A stretch of 31,905 bases of DNA from Elysia marginata. Its lineage: Eukaryota; Mollusca; Gastropoda; Plakobranchidae. The notes below the pieces were generated by a model. It was not told the DNA's origin. It saw only the letters and a program-made list of their open reading frames with translations, and did no database searches. Position 1 is the stretch's first letter, and the number at the start of each line of letters is the position of its first letter. Position numbers and translations under genes: made by a program. The stretch lies in assembly GCA_019649035.1 (NCBI GenBank), contig BMAT01011459.1, positions 3,372-35,276 of the forward strand, in the 5' to 3' direction. Of this stretch, positions 1 through 10,800 are shown in pieces.

Positions 1-1262
1 CTTTATCTCATGCCCTTTCCTTGATGTTTCTGTTTCCTCTTTGTCTATAGATGACTTTATGCCTGTTCCTCCCTCTTTGTGACTGTGGGAATCCTTCCTT
101 TATCTTTCCTTTTAAATTTAAGCTCCACACACACACACACTCTTTTTCTCTCTCTCTCTCTCTCTCCCTCCCTCCCTCTCACCCCGCAATTGGGAACTGG
201 AAGTGAAACGGAGATTTACAAAAACTTTTTTTTGAAGTAGTTTAATAAACATTTTGGAAAGAGACTCGCACTTATAATTGTCACATTTGTGTGTTACCCT
301 TTTTTTTAAAATGAGGTATGATTTTGAAGAGGTGAGGGTGTGAAGTTTGGGTTTTGAAGAGGCACTGGTGCTCTGGACAAAATTGTTTGTTCAAAGATAT
401 TGTTAAAAAGAAATAACGGTGCTACATGTTACTGAGGTCTTGTGCCAGACTCTATGTCATTGATGCTTGTGGTCAGTGCATAGGGATGCGCATGTATGCA
501 CTCACATGCTTACAATAAGGCAACTGCATAGGAGTGACCCCGCCATCAGAAACAGAGTGTGGCCTTTTTATGCTCGCAGTGTTCTGGTTGTAGAGATGCA
601 GAAGCCACCTATCTGCATCTAAGGGTGCCTATGCAGTCATTTTATTGTTTGTTGAAATGGTCTCATATCATGTTCTATTAGGTGCAGGCCTACATGTATA
701 TTTACGACCTGAAATTCGTTGATGACAGCACTGTATAGATTGAATGGATGGTAAAGCCTGGCCAATCTAGATGAGTCCTACATGTATACATGTGTATTTG
801 GGAAATATCAGAATCGTATTATAACTGAATGATATCATTGAAGTGACTATGTAGCCTAGTTTAACAATGTAAATCATCTCTCATACAATGAGAAGTTTTT
901 CTCTAAAACTTCAATTGTAGACTTTTTTCACTTTAAAAACTCAAAACATGTTTTTAAAAAGCCTTAAATGTCCGTAGTTTGAGCTAGCATACCACCTCTA
1001 ACTGTTTTAACATATTTTTGGTCAGGGTTTAACCTTTATTACACCGTAGCAAGTCAATTTGCTTGTATAAATTTTTTTAATGGATATTAAATTTGAATAT
1101 CTAAATATTTTTCATTTCCATCCGTTTTTCAAATTAGATCGTTTAGATACTAAATTGACGTATATTATGAAATTTCATTTTTTATCTGGGGTCTATGCGC
1201 CTTCAATCCACACATTTTTTACAATGAATAATCTCAGCCTCTTTAAAAAACTTCATCGTTGA
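1..1262. other. Upstream non-coding DNA
   Basis: Apart from the microsatellites near 124-180, I see AT-rich DNA with no supportable gene. The short open frame at 1080-1262 is low-complexity and has no recognisable features. Confidence 0.6.
124..180. repeat. (AC)n and (TC)n microsatellites
   Basis: An (AC)7 run at 127-140 passes directly into a TC/CCCT-rich tract to about 180. Confidence 0.95.
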
Positions 1263-1353
1263 TCAGCTGGTGGTCCTGGAATTTGAGAATTGGTCCTTGG
1301 AAAGTCCTGGAAAATTACTTGAATTTCTTTCCTGACAAGGTGCAAGAACCCTG
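1263..1353 (-). mobile_element. Possible hAT-like terminal fragment
   Basis: On the minus strand the sequence begins CAGGGTTCTTGCACC and continues with repeated TCCAGGA/CAAGGAC words (for example TTTCCAGGACTTTCC). The CAGGG start is usual for hAT ends, and this style of repeat is one I recall from many animal genomes. A possible partner end CAGGGTTTAACC lies at 1023, but no 8-bp target duplication is visible. Confidence 0.3.
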
Positions 1354-1499
1354 AATGAACCTTGTGATAATTGGGTGCAAATATGATTTAGAGGTAGTTA
1401 GAATAGGTACATATAATTATGTGTCATTGTGTTGTGTTGAGTCTGATAAGAGAAGAAAAAACATGTAAAATTTGTATAGGCCTACTGTTTAGACCTACA

Positions 1500-1750
1500 G
1501 TTGAATGCACACGGCGAACGCAACTTTAGACGCGCGACTAAATCGTCTTAGTCGCCACCTAGCGCTACTTCAAGATGCACTGTAAGCAGCAACAAGCGCT
1601 AAGTGCCAAGTAAAAGTCAGCTACGTGGCGACTAACTTACACGGCCTCAAACTGTCGTGTAACTCGCGACTAAGCTGTATAAACAAGCAGTGACTACTGA
1701 TGCGACTCCATACAAGCGGCGGGCTGTGAGTCTCAGGCGGGAAAGTCTTT
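1500..1750. repeat. CpG-rich stretch with repeated GCGACTAA motifs
   Basis: GCGACTAA occurs at 1534-1541, 1628-1635 and 1666-1673, and its inverse TTAGTCGC at 1548-1555, forming a hairpin with the first copy. CpG density is much higher than in the AT-rich surroundings. This motif style recalls the ends of Harbinger-type MITEs, but I found no clean paired termini, so it could instead be part of a promoter CpG island. A GGCGGGAAAG sequence, an E2F-type motif, lies at 1737-1746. Confidence 0.4.
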
Positions 1751-2249
1751 TATAGAAAAAAAACCTCAGCCCTAGTTTCACAGCCTTTTAAATAATATTT
1801 GACAATCTAGAAGTAGAAGGAAATAAAACGGTTGATGAATAAACAACGGTTAGAATAATTAGCGTCATAGCGATGTCTTGAGTAGACTAGACTTAAAGTA
1901 ACAACATGTAGGTCTAGGGCCGGGCTTAAAACTGTAAGCAAAGTTGATCGGCTCCGAAGATAGCCTTTCAGTTAATTTGCCCTCTATCCCGTGTCTTAAA
2001 CTTAAAGGAAAAAAAATTCACAGGTCTGCCACCTCTCCCTGTGTTACAAACGAAGTGGACGGTGAGATGGCTATTATGTTGAATCTAGCCAGGGGGATGA
2101 GATTTTTCATTCATATGCCAAACTGGGGCTGGCAGTCAGGCGTCACAGTCAAGCCGATGAACCACGGAAACAAAAGGGAAACGTAACAGGAACTGGTTTT
2201 TCGCATGTGCGATGGCTCTTGCGCCTGTTAACGAAGATAAAAGAAAGTT

Positions 2250-2271
2250 TGTTGTAGCTAGACGGGCGCGT
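2250..2271 (+). promoter_or_regulatory. Candidate donor of an NDRG 5' UTR exon
   Basis: GGGCGC|GTAAGTC has the GT at 2270-2271 and lies in a relatively CpG-rich stretch (2190-2350). The NDRG ATG exon has an acceptor one base before its start codon, so an upstream non-coding exon is required, and this is the best-looking nearby donor. The assignment is a guess; the real first exon may lie outside the window. Confidence 0.2.
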
Positions 2272-2328
2272 AAGTCACCATTGTGCATGTAAACTAAAGT
2301 TCAACGTAAACCTCCAACTAGCTACAAC
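2251..2328. repeat. 11-bp perfect inverted repeat
   Basis: GTTGTAGCTAG at 2251-2261 is the exact reverse complement of CTAGCTACAAC at 2318-2328, with 56 nt between the arms. It could be a small MITE remnant or chance. Confidence 0.5.
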
Positions 2329-3446
2329 ACAACTAGGCTTGCACGCGCCTATCTTGCTCTAATTTACTACTGAGTTGTGCATAGCAGCCCTAGACACTGT
2401 ATCAGCCTGTTAAATTTCGTAATCTACTTTGAATGACCATAAATATTGTATATTTTTAAATTTGTGGCCTCAGCTTCGTCTTTCTTTGTTCCACAGAGCT
2501 GCTGTCCAAAGGTAGAACCTAGTGTTACACTGTAAACTCTGAAATTTTCAAAAATTGAGATAACCCCATGTATATCACAGAGCTCTGGAGGTCACCCTCT
2601 TGCTATGCGTACAACTCGATTATGTCCCTGCTTAATTAGTTTTAAAATGTACATAAATTTATAATTTGTTTTGATTGAGAAATTTATTAATATTATAAAA
2701 TAATAGCATATTAGCATTTTAGTTTTTACAACCTTTTGACAATTTTTAAAAAATTTACTCAAGACTAGTTACTAGGTTTAACCTTTGGATGGTAGAGAGG
2801 CTATGGCTAAATATTTTCCTGATTATATGGAAATTTGCTTGGTTCAACTGTACCACCTCTTTGGCGAGTTATAAGGTTAACCTATTTTTAGCACTAGCGG
2901 AGAAAGTCCCATCAGACCCATGAGTAAATAGGTCACTATAGAGTTGAAGACAAATCTGTGTGTATCTAGATGATAGATCATAGATCTGGTTTTGATGGGC
3001 AGATTTAGAATATAACAAGGGTTGTATTTTGTAATAGAGGCTGTGAAAAAAATGACATGATTCTGTCGGTCGTGATGGTGGACAAAATACTTTGAGGCAT
3101 AGAAAAGAAAATAAGGATGTTGTAAAAAAGCTCTTGCCTTGTATCTCAAACTGCATCATTCAGTAGTTTTAAAAATTGTGTCCAAAAAAAAGCTTGTAAA
3201 CAGTTAATAAGAAATAAATGAAAAACGTAATTGAAAATTTGTCGGTTGTGTTTGTGGACAATAATTTTGTCCTGCATCAAAACCGACAGGTTTTGAGTGT
3301 GACCTATGTAAATTTCTTCATGAATTCACTAGTTAAAATTTCTAACAAAGCATTATGATGCAATTGAAGAAAGTCCTAACAATGTTAGTTCATCACATCA
3401 TATGACAGTATTGTTTCTGTGTTATTTCTGAAAATACATAAATCCT

Positions 3447-3459
3447 CCATCACATTCAC
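3447..3459 (+). repeat. SINE target-site duplication, left copy
   Basis: CCATCACATTCAC matches 12 of 13 bases with the copy at 3718-3730, directly flanking the SINE. Confidence 0.85.
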
Positions 3460-3717
3460 GGGGGGGCCTAGATAGCTCAGTTGGTAGAGGCCTCGCTCTG
3501 TGGCCCAGAGGTCGTGGGTTCGAGCCTCAGCCGAGCACAGTCTGGGGCCCTACTGGTTGGGTCGGTGTCAGTATAATCATAATGTGACCGGCTGAGGCTA
3601 AGTCATGGTATCCCCACTAGTCTCTGGGTGGCAGCCCATACATTGTCATTGGGACCCAAGCCCTAAGAGCACCTTTGAAGTGGAATTGGGCTTGTAAAAT
3701 ATCCTTCAATCAATCAA
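3460..3717 (+). mobile_element. tRNA-derived SINE with target-site duplications
   Basis: The head has tRNA-like RNA polymerase III promoter boxes: A box TAGCTCAGTTGG at 3473-3484 and B box GGTTCGAGCCT at 3517-3527, with a stem-loop resembling an anticodon arm between them. A tRNA-unrelated body of about 180 bp follows and ends in a CAAT/CAATCAATCAA simple tail. It is flanked by 13-bp direct repeats, CCATCACATTCAC at 3447-3459 and CCATTACATTCAC at 3718-3730, which differ at one base. It is a retroposed SINE, not a functional tRNA gene. Confidence 0.9.
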
Positions 3718-3730
3718 CCATTACATTCAC
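3718..3730 (+). repeat. SINE target-site duplication, right copy
   Basis: CCATTACATTCAC directly follows the CAATCAATCAA tail of the SINE and matches the left copy except for one transition. Confidence 0.85.
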
Positions 3731-4772
3731 AACAGACAGATTTACATTTTGTCACAGTCTCAATACAAAGATTATAGTCATAGTGTACTCATTCACCATG
3801 TTAAGTTGATTTTGAAAATATTTTTTTCATTGTAGAATTTGCACTTAAAGCATATCACAGGTTAGGATCGGTTTTTATTGAGATATAATAAACAAATAAA
3901 TTGTACGCCTGGCTCTCATTCTATCGGGAAGTTGAGAAATTTTTTTGGTGTATTTATCCCACCAAAATTAACTGAAATCAAGTCAATGATTTTAAAGGTA
4001 GATATTATGAAGAAATGTCAACAGAAAAAAAGAATTGAGTACTAGTTACTCCTCTTACTCCCTCTCCCGCTCTTCTCTCTATTCCTTTCTCCATCTCTTT
4101 TTCTCACTACTTCTTTCTCTAGTCTCTTTACCCGTTTATACAATTATGGATCCTTTTGTGCTCACCACTTTATCATGGTAGTGTCTATCTCTCTAAAACT
4201 TTTTTTTCCATGATGTTCAACAAAATTATTTAAGTAGCACTTAGACCCTGGTTTTCAATTCCATCGGCAGGGTTATCAAGAACAAGTTTGAGAAACCAAA
4301 TCAGAACTGAACGTAAATGGCTGAATGTTCACTTTCATTGAAAGTGACATGAAGCGACCGTTGTATGAATAGAAAGTTAATTTCTGGGTCAGAAGGAATA
4401 AAAAATAGTCACTCAAGGTGTTTATCCCCATAAAAAGGAATACAGTATTGAGAACCGTACTTTTAGTAGCTAATATCTCTAAAACCACTAAATAGAATGA
4501 TGAAAACTTACAGATCTGTGGCCTATCACTGTTTCTATTACAACCAATAAACAAAATGCCAAAAGCAGCTTTTAACATGTCACGACCACTTCTAAAGCAA
4601 AGTTTATGGTGAAAGCTAAAAGTCTGAAGAGCAATACCCCATGGTCCAAGGAAGCAAATGCCTAGTAAAGATATTAAGATAATTTTGTAGATTTTGTAAT
4701 TAATTTGAGAAGTTAACATTTGTTAATGTTATAGTGATTTTTGCATTTAATTGACCCATTTTAAAATTTCAG
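3731..4772. other. Non-coding DNA before the first coding NDRG exon
   Basis: It contains a long pyrimidine-rich tract at about 4049-4135 and otherwise AT-rich sequence. A minus-strand ATG frame of 147 codons (4719-4276) is the only open stretch of note; it is discussed as a finding. This is most likely 5' UTR intron. Confidence 0.5.
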
Positions 4773-4773
4773 A

Positions 4774-4872
4774 ATGGAGAAAAAAACTGACATTGAGCTT
4801 ACCAGTATTGAGACGATGGACCCAAAGCCTCGTTCATTTGCCAACACAAATGCAAATGCCATCCTTATTCAG
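4774..4872 (+). CDS. NDRG coding exon 1 (residues 1-33)
   Basis: The exon opens at 4773 after an AG acceptor at 4771-4772, one base before the ATG, so at least one upstream 5' UTR exon must exist. It encodes MEKKTDIELTSIETMD and a variable N-terminal region, and ends at CAG|GTTAGC in phase 0. NDRG proteins commonly begin with a short acidic segment of the type xxELQDVQLTEI, which the DIELTSIE stretch resembles. Confidence 0.85.
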
Positions 4873-7800
4873 GTTAGCTGTATTGAAGTTGTTTTACATT
4901 CAATTGTCTATTTCCGTTGCTATTCTATATCATATCTATTTCTTTAGACAGGGTTGAAATGATTGTGTTACTGCAATATGTTTATTTATTTCAAATTTGG
5001 GAATAATTTCTTTTTCATGGTACATGATTTTATTTTTGTGTTTCTCCAGATTTGAGTCATCGGGAGCCAACTTTTCACAATTATCAAAGGTTATTTTTTT
5101 TTTGTCAGCAATATTTATTCAACATAGAAACTCCAGAGTTGCTTGTTTCAGAATTGCAGCAGATTCTTGGGTCTATCCAACTAATTTGATGCTTTATGCA
5201 TTAGATCAATATTTTATGTATTATGAAAACTTAAATTGAAACTGCAGCAGTCATGTCAAAAACCTTGATGACAAAGTGTTATACATTGATATAGTATTAG
5301 CACTAGTTGGCTAATATAAATAAACTTTTTTTATCTGTTGCTTTTTTTTGAAGAAAACAACCAAAAACAGTTCGATTCGTTCTTGCGTTTATTGAGAACG
5401 GTAAAAACATCCCTGGGTCGTATAAAGTGTCATATATGAAGGAAAATCTAAAAGTACTTCAAAAAGAAACTCATACTTTCATGCAGAAGGTACATACGAG
5501 GGCTCTTTCATAATTAAACGAAAAATGCCTGTAAAATCCGCGTTTTTTATGCTATCAACAAAATTCTTGCACGTGTTCATACCTTGACTCGTCCTTCATT
5601 TCTCTACGTAACAGCCAAGTCTGTCAATACACTTCTGCCAACGCCGCACCATGGAATAGATAGCATCTCGGAAGAAACTTCCGTCAAGGTTTTGTAGCCA
5701 TTTCCAAACATGGTCAACAAGCTCTTCATCGTCATCAAAGCGCTTTCCTGTCAGCTCACGTTTCAGTGGCCCAAAGAGGTGATAATCAGATGGTGCGAGG
5801 TCTGGACTGTGTGGTGGATGTGGCAAAATCTCCCATCCATATTTCTCTAGGCAACCTTGCGTCACTCGTGCTGTGTGGGGTGTAGGGTTGTCGTGTTGCA
5901 AAATGACCCCGTTGGTCAACTGCCCTGGGCGCTTTCTGCGAATGGCCCCCCTAAGCTTGTCAAAAGTTTGGCAGTACCTTGCAGCATTGATTGTTTCTCC
6001 AGGTTGTAAGGTTTCGAACAAAAGAACACCACGACTGTACCAGAAAACAGTTTCCATTATTTTCTTTGCTGACCGCATGACTTTGAATTTCTTCGCAACA
6101 GGTAAGGATGGATGTTTCCATGTCATCGAATCTTGCTTTGTTTCTGGGGTGCAATGGTGCAACCAAGTCTCATCACCAGTGACTATGCTGTCAAGAAAAG
6201 TCACATCGTACCCTAGAAAGTCTCCGTTGGCGTTGGCAGTATGCCCGTGAACCCTGCGTGAGCTCTTGCTTCTTCTCAAAAGTTCCCTGCAGATGTCCAA
6301 TTTTTGTTCTTTATGATTGTCTGTCAATTGCTTAGGAACCCATCTTGCGCTGACTTTTCTGTAGCCAAGTTCATCAAATACAATTCTATGGGCAGAAGTT
6401 TCCGAAATTTCAAGACTGCTTGCAATTTCATGAAGTTTCAACCTCCTGTCTTGACCAATAAGCTCTTCATCTCGCTTCACATTGTCTTCTGACGTCGCAG
6501 TTATCGAACTCCCTCTCCCTTCCCTGTCTGTCAAGTCGGAATGGCCCGCTTCAAACAAATTACACCAGTGATAGACTTGTGTACGGCTTATAACATGCTC
6601 ACCATATGTACTCTGAAGTTCTTTATGAAGTTCAGTAGGATTCAGACTTTTGGTGTTCAAAAAACGTATGACAGCTCTGATTTCCTCCTTTGACCAAGTT
6701 TCAAGGTGGGCCGCCATCTTTAAAATCGTCTAGACATTCATTGTGCAATATGATGCACTTCATAATTTCTGGGAATATCTGTAAGGAAATAAGGAATATC
6801 ATGTCGTTTACAGAATTAAAAAAGCTCCACTGGTTGCTGAGCGATGGGCATTTTTCGTTTTTTTCTGAAAGAGCCCTCGTATTTGCTGGCAATGATCTTG
6901 AAATGTGCAATGCTTCTAGGGCATTTTAGAAGTACAACCATTTTTTTATTTCTATATATAGTATTATGTTGTCTCTATGATGTCACCAGCTATTCATGTC
7001 AATTTACTTTATTTTACTTTTACTAAGTTTTAGCTAAAGGGAGTGACTGTAGGTTTTAACACAACACATGACTTTTGCAGGAAGATGACATAGAAACACC
7101 TTATGGCAACTTGCATGTGGCAATCCAAGGAGATCGCAGCAAGCAAGCAATCATCACATTCCATGACATTGGTCTTAACCGTAAGATTTTTAGCACTAAT
7201 TTTGTATTCTTTTAAAACGTTTCTATTATATTAAAAAGTTTTTTTTTTCAAAATTTCCTCAATTTTTTAAAATATTGTAGGATGCTTAGCTTCTGGATCT
7301 GTCTGCTTCTGTCTTATATCAGTGTGCTTTCAGATGGGGAAAGGATGTAAAACACAATCACAAAATATAAATAACATCAATTTTCACATGCAGGCATCTT
7401 TTTGAGCAAAATCTATTATCTTAAATAAAATAGCATTAATTTAATCCATCAAATTTATGCATTGGTTAAGCTTTTTACACAGCAAACCCAAAATCCCCAT
7501 ATAAAAATTGTTGGAGGTTGAGAGTTTTCTTTATTATTCAGCTACACAGGCAGCTCTAGTTTTTTTTTTTATTGTGTTTCAGATGTTACTTGTTTCCAAG
7601 GCTTTTTTAGCTACCCAGACATGCAACCCATCTTGCGACACTTCTGTGTATATCATGTGAATGCTCCAGGCCAGGAGGATGGAGCTCTACACCTCAAGCC
7701 AGAGTAGGCTCAGTTTTAGCTGGCCCCTCCCATACTTTCCTCTAACTTCCTTTTTACATTTTGTCTTCTCATTCAATGATTCATTGAGTACAGTAATGTA

Positions 7801-10800
7801 GGCCTACATCTTGGCATGTCTAGTGTCTATACTCATTCAGCAACACTGACTCTAAGAAATAGATGAGAGTCATTTTATGAACATGCTGAAATCTAAGCAA
7901 ACTGGTAAATTAAAAGCTCAATGATCCTGGTCGTAATTACAGAGTTAACGAAGAGCTCTGCCATTAGATTTTATTGATTGGGCAGTTATTTGGATATTTT
8001 TACCGTCATATCTATACTTTTATAACCTTCCCTTATTATGAGGACCACCAGGCAAACATGATTCCCACTAGGAGAAGTTAGATTTCTTCGCTAATTGACT
8101 GCTTTTGAGATCTTTTGTTTGTCATACAAAGTGGAATGTCCTATCAAATTATCTTGAATGCGTTGTGGTTGGATCGTTATTATAACAATCTTTAAAAATG
8201 TTTAACCAGTCAATCCCATACAATAAGGAAAAATGGTGCAGGGTTAACAAATGCATGAGTGTCATTTGAATTACCATAATCCTTTGTTTTTATGATGTAA
8301 AACCTAGGCATAGTAAATCATTCCAACCCTCTTAACCTATGGTAACTATCCCCCCCCCCCCTCCTCCTTAGAAGTAAAGTGTTGGTCTTAGTGAAGGGCA
8401 GTTTTGTATCATGGTGTGTGACTGTTGCATCAGCATAAATATAACTCATAGCCATGAGTCATGCATGTAATATTTTTAGTTGATCATCAGTATTACATCA
8501 ATATTGTTCTGTTATGTCATTACTTTTGCTGCATGTTACTTTGATTTTTTTTAATGGCCACAGTAAATTCTTTGCTTGCTGTGGCAGAAATTAAGTTTTA
8601 TGGAATATCTCTATCTGGCAGAGAAGCTGTTTGATTTTTCCTTTCTAGCTAATGTGGTAGTCTTCTGTTCCAGGGGGCAAAAACTACATGCTCTTTATGC
8701 ATGTCTTAGCATCATTTCAGTTCAGGATTGACCAAAAAAAGAGGCACTTCTGTTTTATATTTATTTTTCCAAGCATGTCAGTTTATGTTAGTCTTTTCTT
8801 TTTTTTTAATTCATTTTTCTTTTTCTCTTTGACAATGCCATTACTCTGAACATTTGCTATGAATGTTACTTTTTATTTTTGGTATTCTGCGGTGGATGTT
8901 GCATCTGCAGGCATGACGCTCTTGGTAATCCGCAGTCGCTGGGAAGCAGGTAGGTGTTCTCACTTAACTGTTAAGCTTTGTGCCTTCTCATACATTTTCT
9001 CTAAAGCTGAAATAAGTTCTCAATTTGGATGCTTTCCATTCTAGAGCTTCCTTATTTCAAAGGCTTTTGAAATGCTTTTTTTCTGAGATGTCTATACCAC
9101 TATCCAGCAGCTTATTGCTAGCAATACTTATTTTGCTATGAGTTGTTTTTTTATATTGGGTTTCTACTAAGCTTTTCATAACAAAATCTCTCTTGATAGC
9201 TCACAAACTTTTAAAAAATCTTTTTGTGTTGAGACAATTTTAGATATCTGGGCTGTCTAACAAATGATATGCTGACTAGATTTTCTTTTATAGATGTGTC
9301 CATGTTATATGCTTTTGATATTATCTGCTTGTAAATTTTTTAAAAACGGGCAAAGAAGAATTAGACTTATAGATTTTAAATGTGTGTTTGTAACAAGTTA
9401 CATCATTTGTTCTTTTATGGAAGAGGGCCAAGAAACGAGATGATGCAACATACATAAAGAAATGTAAACCTGTGGAGCATAACTCTTTTCAGTGAAAAAA
9501 AAAGCTTGTGTGGGCAAATTTCCAAACAATGGCATTTAAGCATAAAATGTCCATTATAATTATAATAATAATAATAATGAAGAACATTTAAATAGCGCTT
9601 TTACAAAAAGCTCAAAGCGCATTAGACAACAATGACATTGACATATTTCCAATATACATTCACAGAACAAAATAAAGTTAGGACAGATACATTTGGAATA
9701 GGTGTTTTTTAACGCAGACTTGAACTCCTGCGAGTCCTTTATCTCTTATGAGTTCTTGTCAACATGACATTGTTTTGGGAAACCTCGTTTTAAAAAAGAT
9801 TGTGTAAAATGTCTTGTATTCTATCCAAATCATGAATCAGTCTCAGTTACTCGGCCTAATTTTGAGATTGGGCGTTCATTTAGTGGGTGTTCATAAGTCA
9901 AATTTTTTTTTGTTTTAGATATTGTCGCTTGAACCATTTTTTACAGTTTTTAGACCTAATTCATGTTGAAGTTTTATGTGTTTAGATTTAATTGGTATGG
10001 TTGCTAAGAATTTTACAACTTTATAGTTGTCTAAACATTTAACGCAATTGTGTCCCCTTTCTGAATTTTAAAATTCTTAGTCCTGCCGACTTCAAATGGT
10101 TGTAACTTCACACAGAAACATGACAGAACTTTTCTGTTTGTTCAATTTGAAAGTGGTGAAAATAAGCTTTTCTGTGATACCATATCTTACCACTTTCCAA
10201 TTTCAGCATTAGACTCATTTCGACACATTGAAAGACTATATGAGGGCAATATTTACATTTCATATTTATTTTATGATGTATAAGTGCTGTCCTGAAATCT
10301 GTTGCATGAAACTTCTTTTTTTTTAATTAAATGAACTTCTTCTCTTTCAGCTCGACTCTTAATTATACCTTTTCATAATATATGCTTGACATCATTTCAT
10401 TGTCGTTGAATCAATCATGAAATTAGCATAGACACTCTCTGTATCACAACTTCTGTAGTTTTGCATGTTTCTCTCCCATATACCTTAACAGTTTGCTAGT
10501 TTTAACACATTGCATGGGTTCAACAAATGAGTTTGAAAATAATAAGTGCATGAATGAATATGATGACGATATATGGTGAGAGCTGTAAGTCTAATAACCA
10601 GGACTTAGTCATAAGTTTAATTTATATTGAAAATATAGAACACCCAGATGTTTTTGAGAACAGAACAGACTCAAAAAAGATGAGTGAAGGTTCTTAATTT
10701 TTAAACCCTTTCCCTCAACTAAGAATAGTGGCTTTGTTTATGGTGAGTAAGATAGATAGTATGAAAATGAAACAACAGCTGTGACCGAACACAGACATAG

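Larger units (their letters stand above)
1751..3446. other. Upstream non-coding DNA
   Basis: This stretch has a moderately CpG-rich part (about 1900-2350) and then AT-rich sequence. Overlapping short minus-strand frames at 2869-3159 are open in two registers at once and resemble nothing known, so I treat them as chance. Confidence 0.5.
5497..6879 (-). mobile_element. Full-length mariner transposon in intron 1
   Basis: The 1383-bp element is bounded by inverted repeats at 5497-5529 and 6847-6879. The 33-bp repeats match at 30 positions: both begin CGAGGGCTCTTTCA and end ACGAAAAATGCC. TA dinucleotides flank it at 5495-5496 and 6880-6881, the target duplication typical of Tc1/mariner elements. 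It lies in antisense between NDRG coding exons 1 and 2 and contains an uninterrupted transposase gene, which points to a fairly recent insertion. Confidence 0.96.
4873..7080 (+). other. NDRG intron 1
   Basis: GTTAGC...TTTTGCAG bounds a 2208-nt phase-0 intron. Without the 1383-bp mariner and its duplicated TA it would be about 820 nt. Confidence 0.85.

Noticed and set aside
2869..3159. Overlapping minus-strand frames of 96 and 90 codons
   Set aside because: Two registers are open over the same DNA, neither resembles a known protein, and there is no splice or codon-bias support.
3460..3540. A tRNA gene with a GGC-like anticodon loop
   Set aside because: The acceptor arm is not formed, the sequence continues into a SINE body with a simple-repeat tail, and target duplications flank the whole unit.
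5050..5089. A 40-nt exon-like stretch between TTTCTCCAG and AAAG|GTTATT in NDRG intron 1
   Set aside because: After phase-0 exon 1 it reads ATT TGA and stops at once, and its length is not a multiple of three. It could only be a poison exon, and there is no further support.
5352..5513. A 53-codon open stretch just before the mariner, with coding-like words (VRFVLAFIENGKNIPGSYK)
   Set aside because: It has no ATG near its start, its phase does not fit NDRG exon 1, and it runs into the mariner repeat. A frame of this size is expected by chance in 32 kb.
5873..6250. 125-codon + strand frame inside the mariner
   Set aside because: It is the antisense shadow of the transposase gene.
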